Positions 53,973 through 61,049 of a DNA stretch of 64,000 bases are shown piece after piece. Origin of the DNA: Lentisphaeria bacterium (GTDB lineage: Bacteria > Verrucomicrobiota > Lentisphaeria > Victivallales > UBA1829); the NCBI GenBank assembly GCA_003526375.1, contig DPDG01000061.1:21803-85802 (forward strand), written 5' to 3'. The notes under the pieces are model-generated. The model saw nothing but the letters and a program-made list of their open reading frames with translations, did not search any database and was not told the DNA's origin. How positions within the stretch are numbered: position 1 is the first letter of the stretch; each line of letters begins with the position of its first letter. Both the position numbers and the translations under genes were made by a program.

Positions 53973-54790
53973 AAACTGCAAAAGTTGGAAATTTTGAAAT
54001 CGGCGGTCCGGAATTCACTCTGATCGGCGGACCGTGTGTTGCGGAGAGCAGGGAGATCTGTTTTGAAATCGCATCTTTCCTGAAAGACCTCTGCGCCTCG
54101 CGCGGAGTTTCGTATATTTTCAAGGCGTCGTTCGACAAGGCGAACCGTTCTTCCGGCGGGTCGTTCCGCGGCAACGGCATGGAATACGGACTTGAAATTC
54201 TTTCGGAGATCAAATCCGAACTGAATCTTCCTGTCCTGACCGACATTCATGAATCAGTGCAGGCGGAGGCTGTCGCGAAGGTCGTGGATGTGCTCCAGAT
54301 TCCGGCGTTTCTCTGCCGCCAGACGGATCTGCTGGTTGCCGCCGCGCGGACCGGGCTTCCGGTCAATGTGAAGAAAGGACAGTTCATGGCGCCGGAAGAT
54401 ATGAAAGGCGCGGTTGGCAAACTTGAGGGTGCGGGATGTGAAAACATCATGCTGACGGAGCGCGGTTCGTCGTTCGGATATCACAATCTCGTCGTGGACA
54501 TGAGGTCGCTTCAGACGATGCGTTCGTTCGGTTATCCGGTGATTTTCGATGCGACGCATTCCGTTCAGCTTCCCGGTGGGCTCGGCAATGCCTCCGGCGG
54601 ACAGCGTGAATTTATTGCGGCGCTTTCCCGTGCGGCAGCCGCTGTCGGCATCAACGGAATCTTCATGGAGGTGCATCCGCAGCCGGAAAAGGCGCTTTCG
54701 GACGGACCGAACAGCCTTGATTTTGCAAATGCGGAAAAAGTTCTTGACCAGGTGCTTGCGATTTATGAACTTACACGGAAAATGCAGTAA
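53969..54790 (+). CDS. kdsA: 3-deoxy-8-phosphooctulonate synthase (Kdo-8-P synthase)
   Basis: 273 residues. Motifs are LIGGPCVAESREICFEIA, YIFKASFDKANRSSGGSFRGNGMEYGL, LPVLTDIHESVQAEAVAKVVDVLQIPAFLCRQTDLL, NVKKGQFMAPEDM, LTERGSSFGYHNLVVDMRSL and FDATHSVQLPGG. It condenses arabinose-5-phosphate with phosphoenolpyruvate. The gene overlaps both neighbours, so expression is coupled. The FLCRQTDLL and GPCVAESRE positions match both metal-dependent and independent subclasses; I cannot separate these by eye. Confidence 0.96.
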   Translation: MKTAKVGNFEIGGPEFTLIGGPCVAESREICFEIASFLKDLCASRGVSYIFKASFDKANRSSGGSFRGNGMEYGLEILSEIKSELNLPVLTDIHESVQAEAVAKVVDVLQIPAFLCRQTDLLVAAARTGLPVNVKKGQFMAPEDMKGAVGKLEGAGCENIMLTERGSSFGYHNLVVDMRSLQTMRSFGYPVIFDATHSVQLPGGLGNASGGQREFIAALSRAAAAVGINGIFMEVHPQPEKALSDGPNSLDFANAEKVLDQVLAIYELTRKMQ

Positions 54791-55289
54791 AATCAGAGCT
54801 GTCGTTCTGGATGTGGACGGCGTGCTGACCGACGGGCGGATCGGATACGGCGGGGAAACGGAAAACGAGATCAAGTTTTTCAATGTCCGCGACGGGCACG
54901 GGATCGTGCTTGCCCGCCGTGCAGGGCTTCTGGTCGGAATCCTTTCCGGGCGCAAGTCGGCGGCGAACCGTATCCGCGCGGCGGAATTGAAACTGGATTT
55001 TCTGTATGAGAGAATACTGGACAAGGATTCGGGATTCACGGCTCTGCTGGAGGATCACTCCCTTGCTCCGGAGGAGTGCATGTACATCGGGGATGATATC
55101 GTGGATGCCCGCCCGATGAGCCGGTGCGGTTTTGCCGTGGCGGTCGGCGACGCCGTCAGCGAACTGGACCGGGTCTGCGACATGCGGACGAAACACGCGG
55201 GGGGCAGAGGCGCCGTGCGTGAGGCGATTGAATTTTTACTGAAAGAACAAGGCAAATGGGATTCATTGATGGAAAGATACTTCGGCTGA
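54765..55289 (+). CDS. kdsC: Kdo-8-phosphate phosphatase (HAD superfamily)
   Basis: 174 residues from ATG 54765, overlapping the end of kdsA by 26 bp; earlier in-frame ATGs lie deep inside kdsA. HAD motif I is LDVDGVLTDGRI, motif II region ILSGRKSAANRIRAAELK, motif III/IV CMYIGDDIVDARPM, and AVAVGDAVSEL follows. There is no cap domain, as expected for the C0-type tetrameric KdsC. It releases phosphate from Kdo-8-P to give free Kdo for KdsB. The tail overlaps the LptC-like gene by 34 bp. Confidence 0.93.
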   Translation: MNLHGKCSKIRAVVLDVDGVLTDGRIGYGGETENEIKFFNVRDGHGIVLARRAGLLVGILSGRKSAANRIRAAELKLDFLYERILDKDSGFTALLEDHSLAPEECMYIGDDIVDARPMSRCGFAVAVGDAVSELDRVCDMRTKHAGGRGAVREAIEFLLKEQGKWDSLMERYFG

Positions 55290-55867
55290 CATTTCTTACG
55301 GCGGTGTTTCTGCCGGCGTTTCTGCCGGTTCTGCCGATGGATTTGTCCGCCGCGGATGATACGGGCGCTTCCGTGGCGCTGTCGGATTTCGCTCTGCCGG
55401 AATACCGGAAGAAGGACAACCGTCTCCAGTTTATTCTTTACGGCGACAAAGCGACGAATCTGGGCGCGTTCATCAATCTGGAAAATCCGAAAGTGGATAT
55501 CGTCAATGAGAATATCAGCAACATCAATGAGGTGGTTCCGCTCGGCAGCGTGAAGATGTATCCGTTGAATACGTCTGCGGAGGAGGTCCGGAAATTCTGG
55601 GCGGACAAGAAACACTGCCGTGCCCTGATCTCCTCCACTGCCGCGCAGTATGATAAGAATACGAAGGTGCTCAGGGGGGATACTCCCGCATTTTTCCGTT
55701 CCCGTGAGATGGACATTGACGGCGTGGGTTTTGATGCCGACTATGAAAACAAGCTGATTCATATCCGCAGCAAGGTCAGGATGGTGATCCGTCCGGAGTA
55801 CAGACAGCGCGGAATGGGCGGCAGCACGACAACGAATCAAACAAAAACAGAGGATCAAACAAAATGA
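55256..55867 (+). CDS. lptC: LptC-like LPS transport periplasmic protein
   Basis: 203 residues. An N-terminal hydrophobic segment (LRLTFLTAVFLPAFLPVLPM) is an anchor or signal. A beta-rich body follows: LQFILYGDKATNLGAFINLENPKVDIVNE and DGVGFDADYENKLIHIRSKVRMVI, the OstA/LptC-type strand pattern. Sequence similarity to E. coli LptC is weak, and the call leans on size, anchor and location between kdsC and lptA-lptB, the standard gene order. By that analogy it receives LPS from the LptBFG pump and passes it to LptA. lptF and lptG are not in the window. Confidence 0.72.
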   Translation: MGFIDGKILRLTFLTAVFLPAFLPVLPMDLSAADDTGASVALSDFALPEYRKKDNRLQFILYGDKATNLGAFINLENPKVDIVNENISNINEVVPLGSVKMYPLNTSAEEVRKFWADKKHCRALISSTAAQYDKNTKVLRGDTPAFFRSREMDIDGVGFDADYENKLIHIRSKVRMVIRPEYRQRGMGGSTTTNQTKTEDQTK

Positions 55868-56496
55868 CCGTAAAGTCTTTTACCCTGAAAAAATGTACCA
55901 TTGCGCTGGTCTTTGCGCTGTCTGCGGTGTTCTGCATGGAGACGCAGGCGCAGTTCGCGAACCTGATGATGAACAAGACCAGAAAAAGCCGTGCGGAAAA
56001 ATCCAATATTCCGACGACGGTCAAATCCGATTCCATGGATATTGATCTTGCAAAGGACAAGATCATTCTTCTCGGAAATGTGGAGGTCGATGACCCAGAA
56101 ATGAACATCAAGTGCCAGAAGATGACGATTTTTTTGGAAAATAAGCCAACGGAGCAGCCGGCGGGGGATGCGGGAAAATCCAGGTCCGATGCGGGAAGCG
56201 ACATGAATCCGGAAGGCAATAAACAGGTGACGCGGATTGAGTGCGTGGGGGATGTGGTGATTACCCGGAACTCCGGTGAAAAGGTTGCCGGAAGCAATGT
56301 CCAGAAGGCATTCGCCGGAAAAGCGGTCTATGACCTGCCGGCGGATACGATTACTCTTACGGAGAATAATCCGGTGATTGTCAGCGGCGGCAGCAGGCTT
56401 TCCGGTGAACAGATTATCGTCGATATCAAAACAGAGCGCATCAATGTCCTCGGTCGTGTCAGCGTGACAGCCGAAGGCGGGCTTCTCAAGAATTAA
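55864..56496 (+). CDS. lptA: LptA/OstA-like LPS transport bridge protein
   Basis: 210 residues with a signal peptide (CTIALVFALSAVFCMETQAQ). The OstA repeat pattern is visible: TVKSDSMDIDLAKDKIILLGNVEVDDPEMNIKCQKMTI, RIECVGDVVITR, AGKAVYDLPADTITLTENNPVIVSGGSRLSGEQIIVDI. A low-complexity, polar insert (about 100-120, PTEQPAGDAGKSRSDAG) interrupts the repeats. It forms the periplasmic bridge between LptC and the outer-membrane LptDE. It overlaps the upstream gene by ATGA. Confidence 0.9.
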   Translation: MTVKSFTLKKCTIALVFALSAVFCMETQAQFANLMMNKTRKSRAEKSNIPTTVKSDSMDIDLAKDKIILLGNVEVDDPEMNIKCQKMTIFLENKPTEQPAGDAGKSRSDAGSDMNPEGNKQVTRIECVGDVVITRNSGEKVAGSNVQKAFAGKAVYDLPADTITLTENNPVIVSGGSRLSGEQIIVDIKTERINVLGRVSVTAEGGLLKN

Positions 56497-56515
56497 TACA
56501 AGGAGGAACCGGATT

Positions 56516-57247
56516 ATGGCGGAGGATTTACTGCTGGATGCGCAGGGGCTGATGAAGGCTTATTACGGACGGCGCGTCGTCAATAATGTGCATATCAACG
56601 TGAGGCGCGGCGAAGTCGTGGGGCTCCTGGGTCCGAACGGAGCGGGCAAAACCACGAGTTTCTATATGATCACGGGGCTGATCAAGCCGGATGCCGGAAC
56701 GATCTTCTTCAAGGGGATCGACGTTTCCCAGCAGCCGATGTATGTCAGGGCGCGCATGGGAATGGGATATCTTGCGCAGGACCCGTCGATTTTCCGTAAA
56801 CTGACCGTGGAGCAGAACATCATGGCGATTCTTGAAACGCTGGCGATTTCTTCCAGGGAACGCAAGGAACGTCTTCATCAGCTTCTTAATGAACTGGAGC
56901 TTGCGCACCTTGCAAAACAGAAAGCCATGACGCTGAGCGGAGGCGAACGCAGACGCCTTGAGATCACCCGCGCTCTTGTGACCAATCCCGCGTTTATTCT
57001 GCTTGACGAGCCTTTCAGCGGTGTTGACCCGATTGCCGTATATGATGTGCAGCAGATCATTTACCAGTTGAAACAGCGCAATATGGGGATTCTGATTACG
57101 GACCACAACGTACGCGAGACGCTTTCCTGCGTGGACCGCGCCTACCTGATGGCGCAGGGGACGATCGTCTGCGAAGGAGACAGCAATTTCCTTGTGAATG
57201 ATCCCAAAGCCAGAGAGGTTTACCTCGGTCCCCAGTTTACCATGTAA
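56516..57247 (+). CDS. lptB: LPS export ATPase LptB
   Basis: 243 residues, matching LptB length, with a strong AAGGAGG ribosome site. Walker A is GLLGPNGAGKTTSFYMITGL, the Q-loop is YLAQDPSIFRKLTVEQN, and the signature is LSGGERRRLEITRAL. Walker B is FILLDEPFSGVDPIAV and the switch is ITDHNVRETL. The SIFRKLTVEQN and FSGVDPIAV blocks are characteristic of LptB among ABC ATPases. It powers extraction of LPS from the inner membrane with LptF and LptG. Last gene of the Kdo/Lpt block. Confidence 0.96.
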   Translation: MAEDLLLDAQGLMKAYYGRRVVNNVHINVRRGEVVGLLGPNGAGKTTSFYMITGLIKPDAGTIFFKGIDVSQQPMYVRARMGMGYLAQDPSIFRKLTVEQNIMAILETLAISSRERKERLHQLLNELELAHLAKQKAMTLSGGERRRLEITRALVTNPAFILLDEPFSGVDPIAVYDVQQIIYQLKQRNMGILITDHNVRETLSCVDRAYLMAQGTIVCEGDSNFLVNDPKAREVYLGPQFTM

Positions 57248-57280
57248 TCCATCGGATAAAATAGTGCAGGAGTTGTTGAA

Positions 57281-58141
57281 ATGAGTGTAAAACAGGATTT
57301 GAAGATTCTGACGATCGGAAACAGTTTCACGGACAGTCTGGTATTTTATTTTGCGGACGTCGTCAAGTCTGCGGGATGCGGGATTCTTTTCGACCGTGCC
57401 AACCACGGCGGATGCGAGCTTCGCCGTCACTGGAGTTATATCGACTTCGAGGAAAGAGATTCCACGGCGATGATGTATCAGGTGCCCCGTGTCAAACTGC
57501 GCGATATTCTCATGCGCGAACCATGGGACATCGTCACCATCCAGCAGGCGAGCCATGAGAGCTGGAACCCGGAAACCTATCAGCCGTATGCCTCCAATAT
57601 CCATGCGCATGTGAAGAAATATGCACCGCAGGCGGAGGTCGTGATCCAGCAGACCTGGTCCTACCGTGCGGACGATCCGCGCCTGATGCCCGGCGGAGCC
57701 TGGGGTTTCGATCAGGACGGCATGTATGAACGGTTGACCGGAGCCTACCGGAAGCTTGCTTCCGAATTGAACCTCCGCATTATCCCGACCGGATATGCGG
57801 TCCAGTTGGCGCGCCGGAACCAGCCGTTCCGCTTTCAGAATTATGATCCCGCAGTTCTTGAAACACTGCATTGGCCGGATCTGCCTTCGCAGGCAGGTTC
57901 GATTGTCGGGCAGATGTGGTGGCAGAAAGGGGAGGACGGCGAATTGAAGATTGGGCGCGACACCATTCATCTGAATACGCGCGGACAGTATCTTCAGGCG
58001 TGTGTCTGGTTTGCATTCCTGTATGGGCGCAGAACCTCCGAGATTACGTTTGTGCCGAAGGTTATCGGAGATTCCGATGCGGAATTCCTGCGGGAAACGG
58101 CGCAGAAAGCCGTCGATGAGTTTGAACAGACCGTAAAATGA
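57281..58141 (+). CDS. SGNH-hydrolase-like protein (DUF4886 type)
   Basis: 286 residues. ILTIGNSFTDS puts the catalytic Ser at residue 15. Other blocks are IVTIQQASHES, VIQQTWSYRADD and the Asp227-x2-His230 of GRDTIHLNTRGQYLQAC, giving a Ser-Asp-His triad. There is no signal peptide, so it should be cytoplasmic. DUF4886-like enzymes are frequent in carbohydrate-degrading gene sets of Bacteroidetes and PVC bacteria and may act as esterases on sugars (inference). AGGAG precedes the start. A good terminator follows the stop. Confidence 0.85.
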   Translation: MSVKQDLKILTIGNSFTDSLVFYFADVVKSAGCGILFDRANHGGCELRRHWSYIDFEERDSTAMMYQVPRVKLRDILMREPWDIVTIQQASHESWNPETYQPYASNIHAHVKKYAPQAEVVIQQTWSYRADDPRLMPGGAWGFDQDGMYERLTGAYRKLASELNLRIIPTGYAVQLARRNQPFRFQNYDPAVLETLHWPDLPSQAGSIVGQMWWQKGEDGELKIGRDTIHLNTRGQYLQACVWFAFLYGRRTSEITFVPKVIGDSDAEFLRETAQKAVDEFEQTVK

Positions 58142-58151
58142 CAACTCTGTT

Positions 58152-58179
58152 TTCCTGCTCTCCGGGGCAGGAATTTTTT
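58152..58179 (+). terminator. Intrinsic terminator after the SGNH hydrolase gene
   Basis: 9-bp stem TTCCTGCTC (58152-58160) with GGGCAGGAA (58165-58173, one T-G pair), loop TCCG, then six T residues (58174-58179). Confidence 0.88.
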
Positions 58180-58189
58180 AATAAAATCA

Positions 58190-58205
58190 ATTTAAACGTT
58201 TCAAT
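58190..58205. promoter_or_regulatory. LacI/GalR-family operator-like palindrome
   Basis: Perfect core AAACGTTT (58194-58201) with flanks matching except for one position per half (ATTTAAACGTTTCAAT). It lies 18 bp before the ATG at 58223, right after a terminator, where a repressor would block transcription or early elongation. LacI-family sugar regulators use operators centred on AAACGTTT. No regulator gene is adjacent. Confidence 0.5.
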
Positions 58206-58222
58206 AAAATCAAGGTGAAACA

Positions 58223-60901
58223 ATGAACAAGGAAGACATCAAAGCGTTTTCTCAGATTCCCCAGCCTCCGCATGAATCGATGGCGTTCATCGATGACCTG
58301 AAAAAACCGCTGTCCTATCACTTTGCCAAAGGAACCGGATGTCCCGCGGGCGAGGCGCAGGACTGCATGAAGGACGGTGTGGAACTGCAAATCGGGTTTC
58401 CGGACAGCAACGGCAGCCTGGATACTGCGTTCCTGTCACTCCGCCGTGTCCTGAATGCCAAAGGAGTTGCAGAGAAAGCGGGGACTTATCCGATTCATTT
58501 CCTGTTCGAGGCTTCTTTGGGGCAGGAGGAGTATTCGGTTGCCATCCGTGCGGATTCCTGCACTGTAAAGGCTGCTGACGTTGACGGAATGCGCCGCGGG
58601 ATATATTTCCTTGAGGATCGCATCTGCGAGGCGGAGGGTCCCTCCGCGACCGCCGGAGAGTGGAAACGCCGCCCGTTTGTGAAGCACCGCATTTCACGTT
58701 GTTTCTTCGGCCCGACCTACCGTCCGCCGTTCTTTATCGACGAATTGACCAACGACATCAACTATTATCCCGACGAATATCTGAACAAGCTTGCGCATGA
58801 AGGGATCAACGGATTGTGGCTTACAATGTATTTCCGGGATCTGCCGTCAAGTATTTTTCCCGGGCGCGGCAAAGAGTCGGAAAAACGGCTTGAGAAACTC
58901 CGTCTGACCGTGGAACGCTGCGCCCGTTTCGGGATCAGGATCTATGTCTTTTTCAGTGAACCGAAACTGTTCGGAAATACGCATTATTCCATTCCGGCAA
59001 AGGATGCGGAAAACCATCCCGAATTGATTGGCGATCATCACGATGGATTCGGTTTCTTCTGCACTTCGACGGAAACGGGGAAGAAATACATCGAAGAGTC
59101 GTTGACACGGCTTTTTACCGCGGTTCCCGATCTGGGCGGTGTGATCAATATCATGTTCGGAGAGGACAACGGAGCGTGTGTCAGCCATATGCTTTACGAT
59201 GAGGTGCACTGCCGCTGTCCGCGCTGTTCCGAACGCGATCCCGCCGATATTTACCGCGAACTTGCCGAAGTCATGACGGATGCAATTCACAAGGTCAGCC
59301 CGAAAGCGGAGTTCATCGGCTGGTTTTACGCTCCCGGGCAGCGTGACGGCTCCGGTTTCATGAAGCGTCTGGAGGAGGCCGCCTCCAAATGGCCGGAGGA
59401 GAGCGGAATCATGTTCAATTTCGAGTCCGGCGGCGTTGTGGAGCAGCTTGGCAAAGGGCGGCATGTGTTCGATTATTCCCTGGCTTACATCGGGCCTTCC
59501 GAACTGTTCCGCCATATCGCCGCACGCAATAAAAAGGTGGGCGCCAAACTTCAGGTCGGCTGTTCGCACGAGAATGCCTCCGTGCCGTTTATCCCGGTTC
59601 CGGGCAATCTTTACGAGAAGTATAAGACCATGCATGAGCTCGGCGTCTATGCGGCGATGCAGTGCTGGTATTTCGGAAATTACCCGGGACTCATGAACAA
59701 GGCAGCGGGCGAGCTCTCTTTCGAGCCGTTTCCGCAGTCGGAAGACGAGTTCCTGACGATGCTGGCGCGTCCGGAGTGGCGCAGACATACTCCGAAAGTC
59801 GTGGAAGCATGGAAGTATTTCTCGGAGGGATATCAGAAGTTTCCCGGAAATATTGCATTCGAGTGGTTCGGACCGCTTCATCATTCGATCGCGTGGCCTC
59901 TGCATCTTTTCCCTGTGGATGAGCCCGTTTCCCCGAGCTGGATTCTGAAGAACTTCCCTGAAGTCAGCGGCGACCGCATCGGCGAATGCCTGATCTACCA
60001 GCATACGCTGGCGGAGGGGCTGACGCTTTGCCGCGAGATGTATGAACTCTGGCAGAAAGGAACGGATATTCTGGAGTCCCTGCGCGGCGACTATTCGGAT
60101 GACCCCGCCCGGATCGCGGACATCAATCTTGCGCGTGCGATTTCGCTTCAGATGCGCAGCACCCTGAATCTGCTGGCTTTCTATTCTCTGCGTGAGGAGA
60201 TGTTCTTCGAGCGTAAAGACAATCTGGAGGCATTGCGCGGGATTGTGCAGGATGAGATCCGGAATTCCAGGAGCATGAAACAGCTTTGCGAACAGGATTC
60301 ACGTCTGGGATATCACTCCGAAGCGGAAGGCTATCTGTTTTTTCCGGAAAAACTGGAGGCGCGTGTTGCCCTGCTGGAACAGCTTCTCGATGTGGATTTT
60401 CCGAAATTCAGGATGGATGCTCCGTTCATTGCGGAATATACGGGCGAGAATCCGGTCGGTGCAAAGTCCGTCTGCCGGAGGGGAACTCCGTCCGGAAATA
60501 TGGAGAAGGCGGGGGGGACCGGGATAAGCTGGACTTCATATTATGATGAGCAGATGCTTTCAATCGTTGTCGAAGGCAGTGAAGGCAAGGCATTTACTGT
60601 GGAGATTGAACCGTGCCGCCTCTGGCCGCCGGTCCGCATTGATTTTGATCAATCGGGCAAACCGGTTCTTTATTCTTTCATCTTCCGCGAGATTCCGTCT
60701 GTGGAGTATGTGCGTGAAAACGGCAGACTGACGATTCGGATTCCGATGGAGGTCTTTGATGGATTCCGCAGGAAAAATTTCCCGATGCGGTTCAACCTGT
60801 GGAGCGGCACGGACGGCTGGGTCAGACGTGAGCCGTGGACGAGTCGTCTGCTTCATCGTGACTACAATCCGAAGTGTGCCGGCTGGTTGATTTTTGAATA
60901 A
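58223..60901 (+). CDS. Large glycoside-hydrolase-like protein (GH20/GH67-type N-terminal domain plus TIM-barrel-like region)
   Basis: 892 residues, no signal peptide. Residues about 50-150 look like the alpha/beta domain preceding GH20 and GH67 catalytic barrels (YSVAIRADSCTVKAADVDGMRRGIYFLEDRI). A barrel-like region spans about 155-480, with GINGLWLTMYFRDLP, RFGIRIYVFFSEPK, INIMFGEDNGACVSH, DEVHCRCPRCSERDPADIY, SPKAEFIGWFYAPG and LQVGCSHENAS along it. The Cys-x-Cys-x2-Cys pattern resembles that of DUF4838-like proteins. Helical and beta-rich C-terminal parts follow. Candidate acids are Glu/Asp in FGEDNG and DEVH, but the reaction is unknown. Probably acts on short oligosaccharides in the cytoplasm. 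Confidence 0.75.
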   Translation: MNKEDIKAFSQIPQPPHESMAFIDDLKKPLSYHFAKGTGCPAGEAQDCMKDGVELQIGFPDSNGSLDTAFLSLRRVLNAKGVAEKAGTYPIHFLFEASLGQEEYSVAIRADSCTVKAADVDGMRRGIYFLEDRICEAEGPSATAGEWKRRPFVKHRISRCFFGPTYRPPFFIDELTNDINYYPDEYLNKLAHEGINGLWLTMYFRDLPSSIFPGRGKESEKRLEKLRLTVERCARFGIRIYVFFSEPKLFGNTHYSIPAKDAENHPELIGDHHDGFGFFCTSTETGKKYIEESLTRLFTAVPDLGGVINIMFGEDNGACVSHMLYDEVHCRCPRCSERDPADIYRELAEVMTDAIHKVSPKAEFIGWFYAPGQRDGSGFMKRLEEAASKWPEESGIMFNFESGGVVEQLGKGRHVFDYSLAYIGPSELFRHIAARNKKVGAKLQVGCSHENASVPFIPVPGNLYEKYKTMHELGVYAAMQCWYFGNYPGLMNKAAGELSFEPFPQSEDEFLTMLARPEWRRHTPKVVEAWKYFSEGYQKFPGNIAFEWFGPLHHSIAWPLHLFPVDEPVSPSWILKNFPEVSGDRIGECLIYQHTLAEGLTLCREMYELWQKGTDILESLRGDYSDDPARIADINLARAISLQMRSTLNLLAFYSLREEMFFERKDNLEALRGIVQDEIRNSRSMKQLCEQDSRLGYHSEAEGYLFFPEKLEARVALLEQLLDVDFPKFRMDAPFIAEYTGENPVGAKSVCRRGTPSGNMEKAGGTGISWTSYYDEQMLSIVVEGSEGKAFTVEIEPCRLWPPVRIDFDQSGKPVLYSFIFREIPSVEYVRENGRLTIRIPMEVFDGFRRKNFPMRFNLWSGTDGWVRREPWTSRLLHRDYNPKCAGWLIFE

Positions 60902-60918
60902 CCTGCAACGGCGCCGGG

Positions 60919-60953
60919 GAACGTACGGAACTCTTTCCGTGCGTTCTTTTTTT
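60919..60953 (+). terminator. Intrinsic terminator after the glycosidase-like gene
   Basis: 12-bp stem GAACGTACGGAA (60919-60930) with TTCCGTGCGTTC (60935-60946, one T-G pair), loop CTCT, then seven T residues. It faces the minus-strand gene. Confidence 0.92.
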
Positions 60954-60960
60954 GTCACCG

Positions 60961-60990
60961 TAAAAATAGACCTGCCGGCAGGAACCGGCA
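60961..60990 (-). terminator. Possible terminator of the minus-strand GH42-like gene
   Basis: Read on the minus strand: TGCCGG (60990-60985) pairs with CCGGCA (60978-60973), then TCTATTTTTA. The stem is short, so the call is tentative. Confidence 0.45.
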
Positions 60991-61049
60991 AGTCCTGAGA
61001 GTTTCAAGTCGCAGATTTCCTGTGCTTTTTCATTCTTTCCGGGAGAGAA

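Noticed and set aside
51984..53981. 665-codon minus-strand frame over the DUF1015 and kdsB genes
   Set aside because: Antisense to two clear genes and without any recognisable motif.
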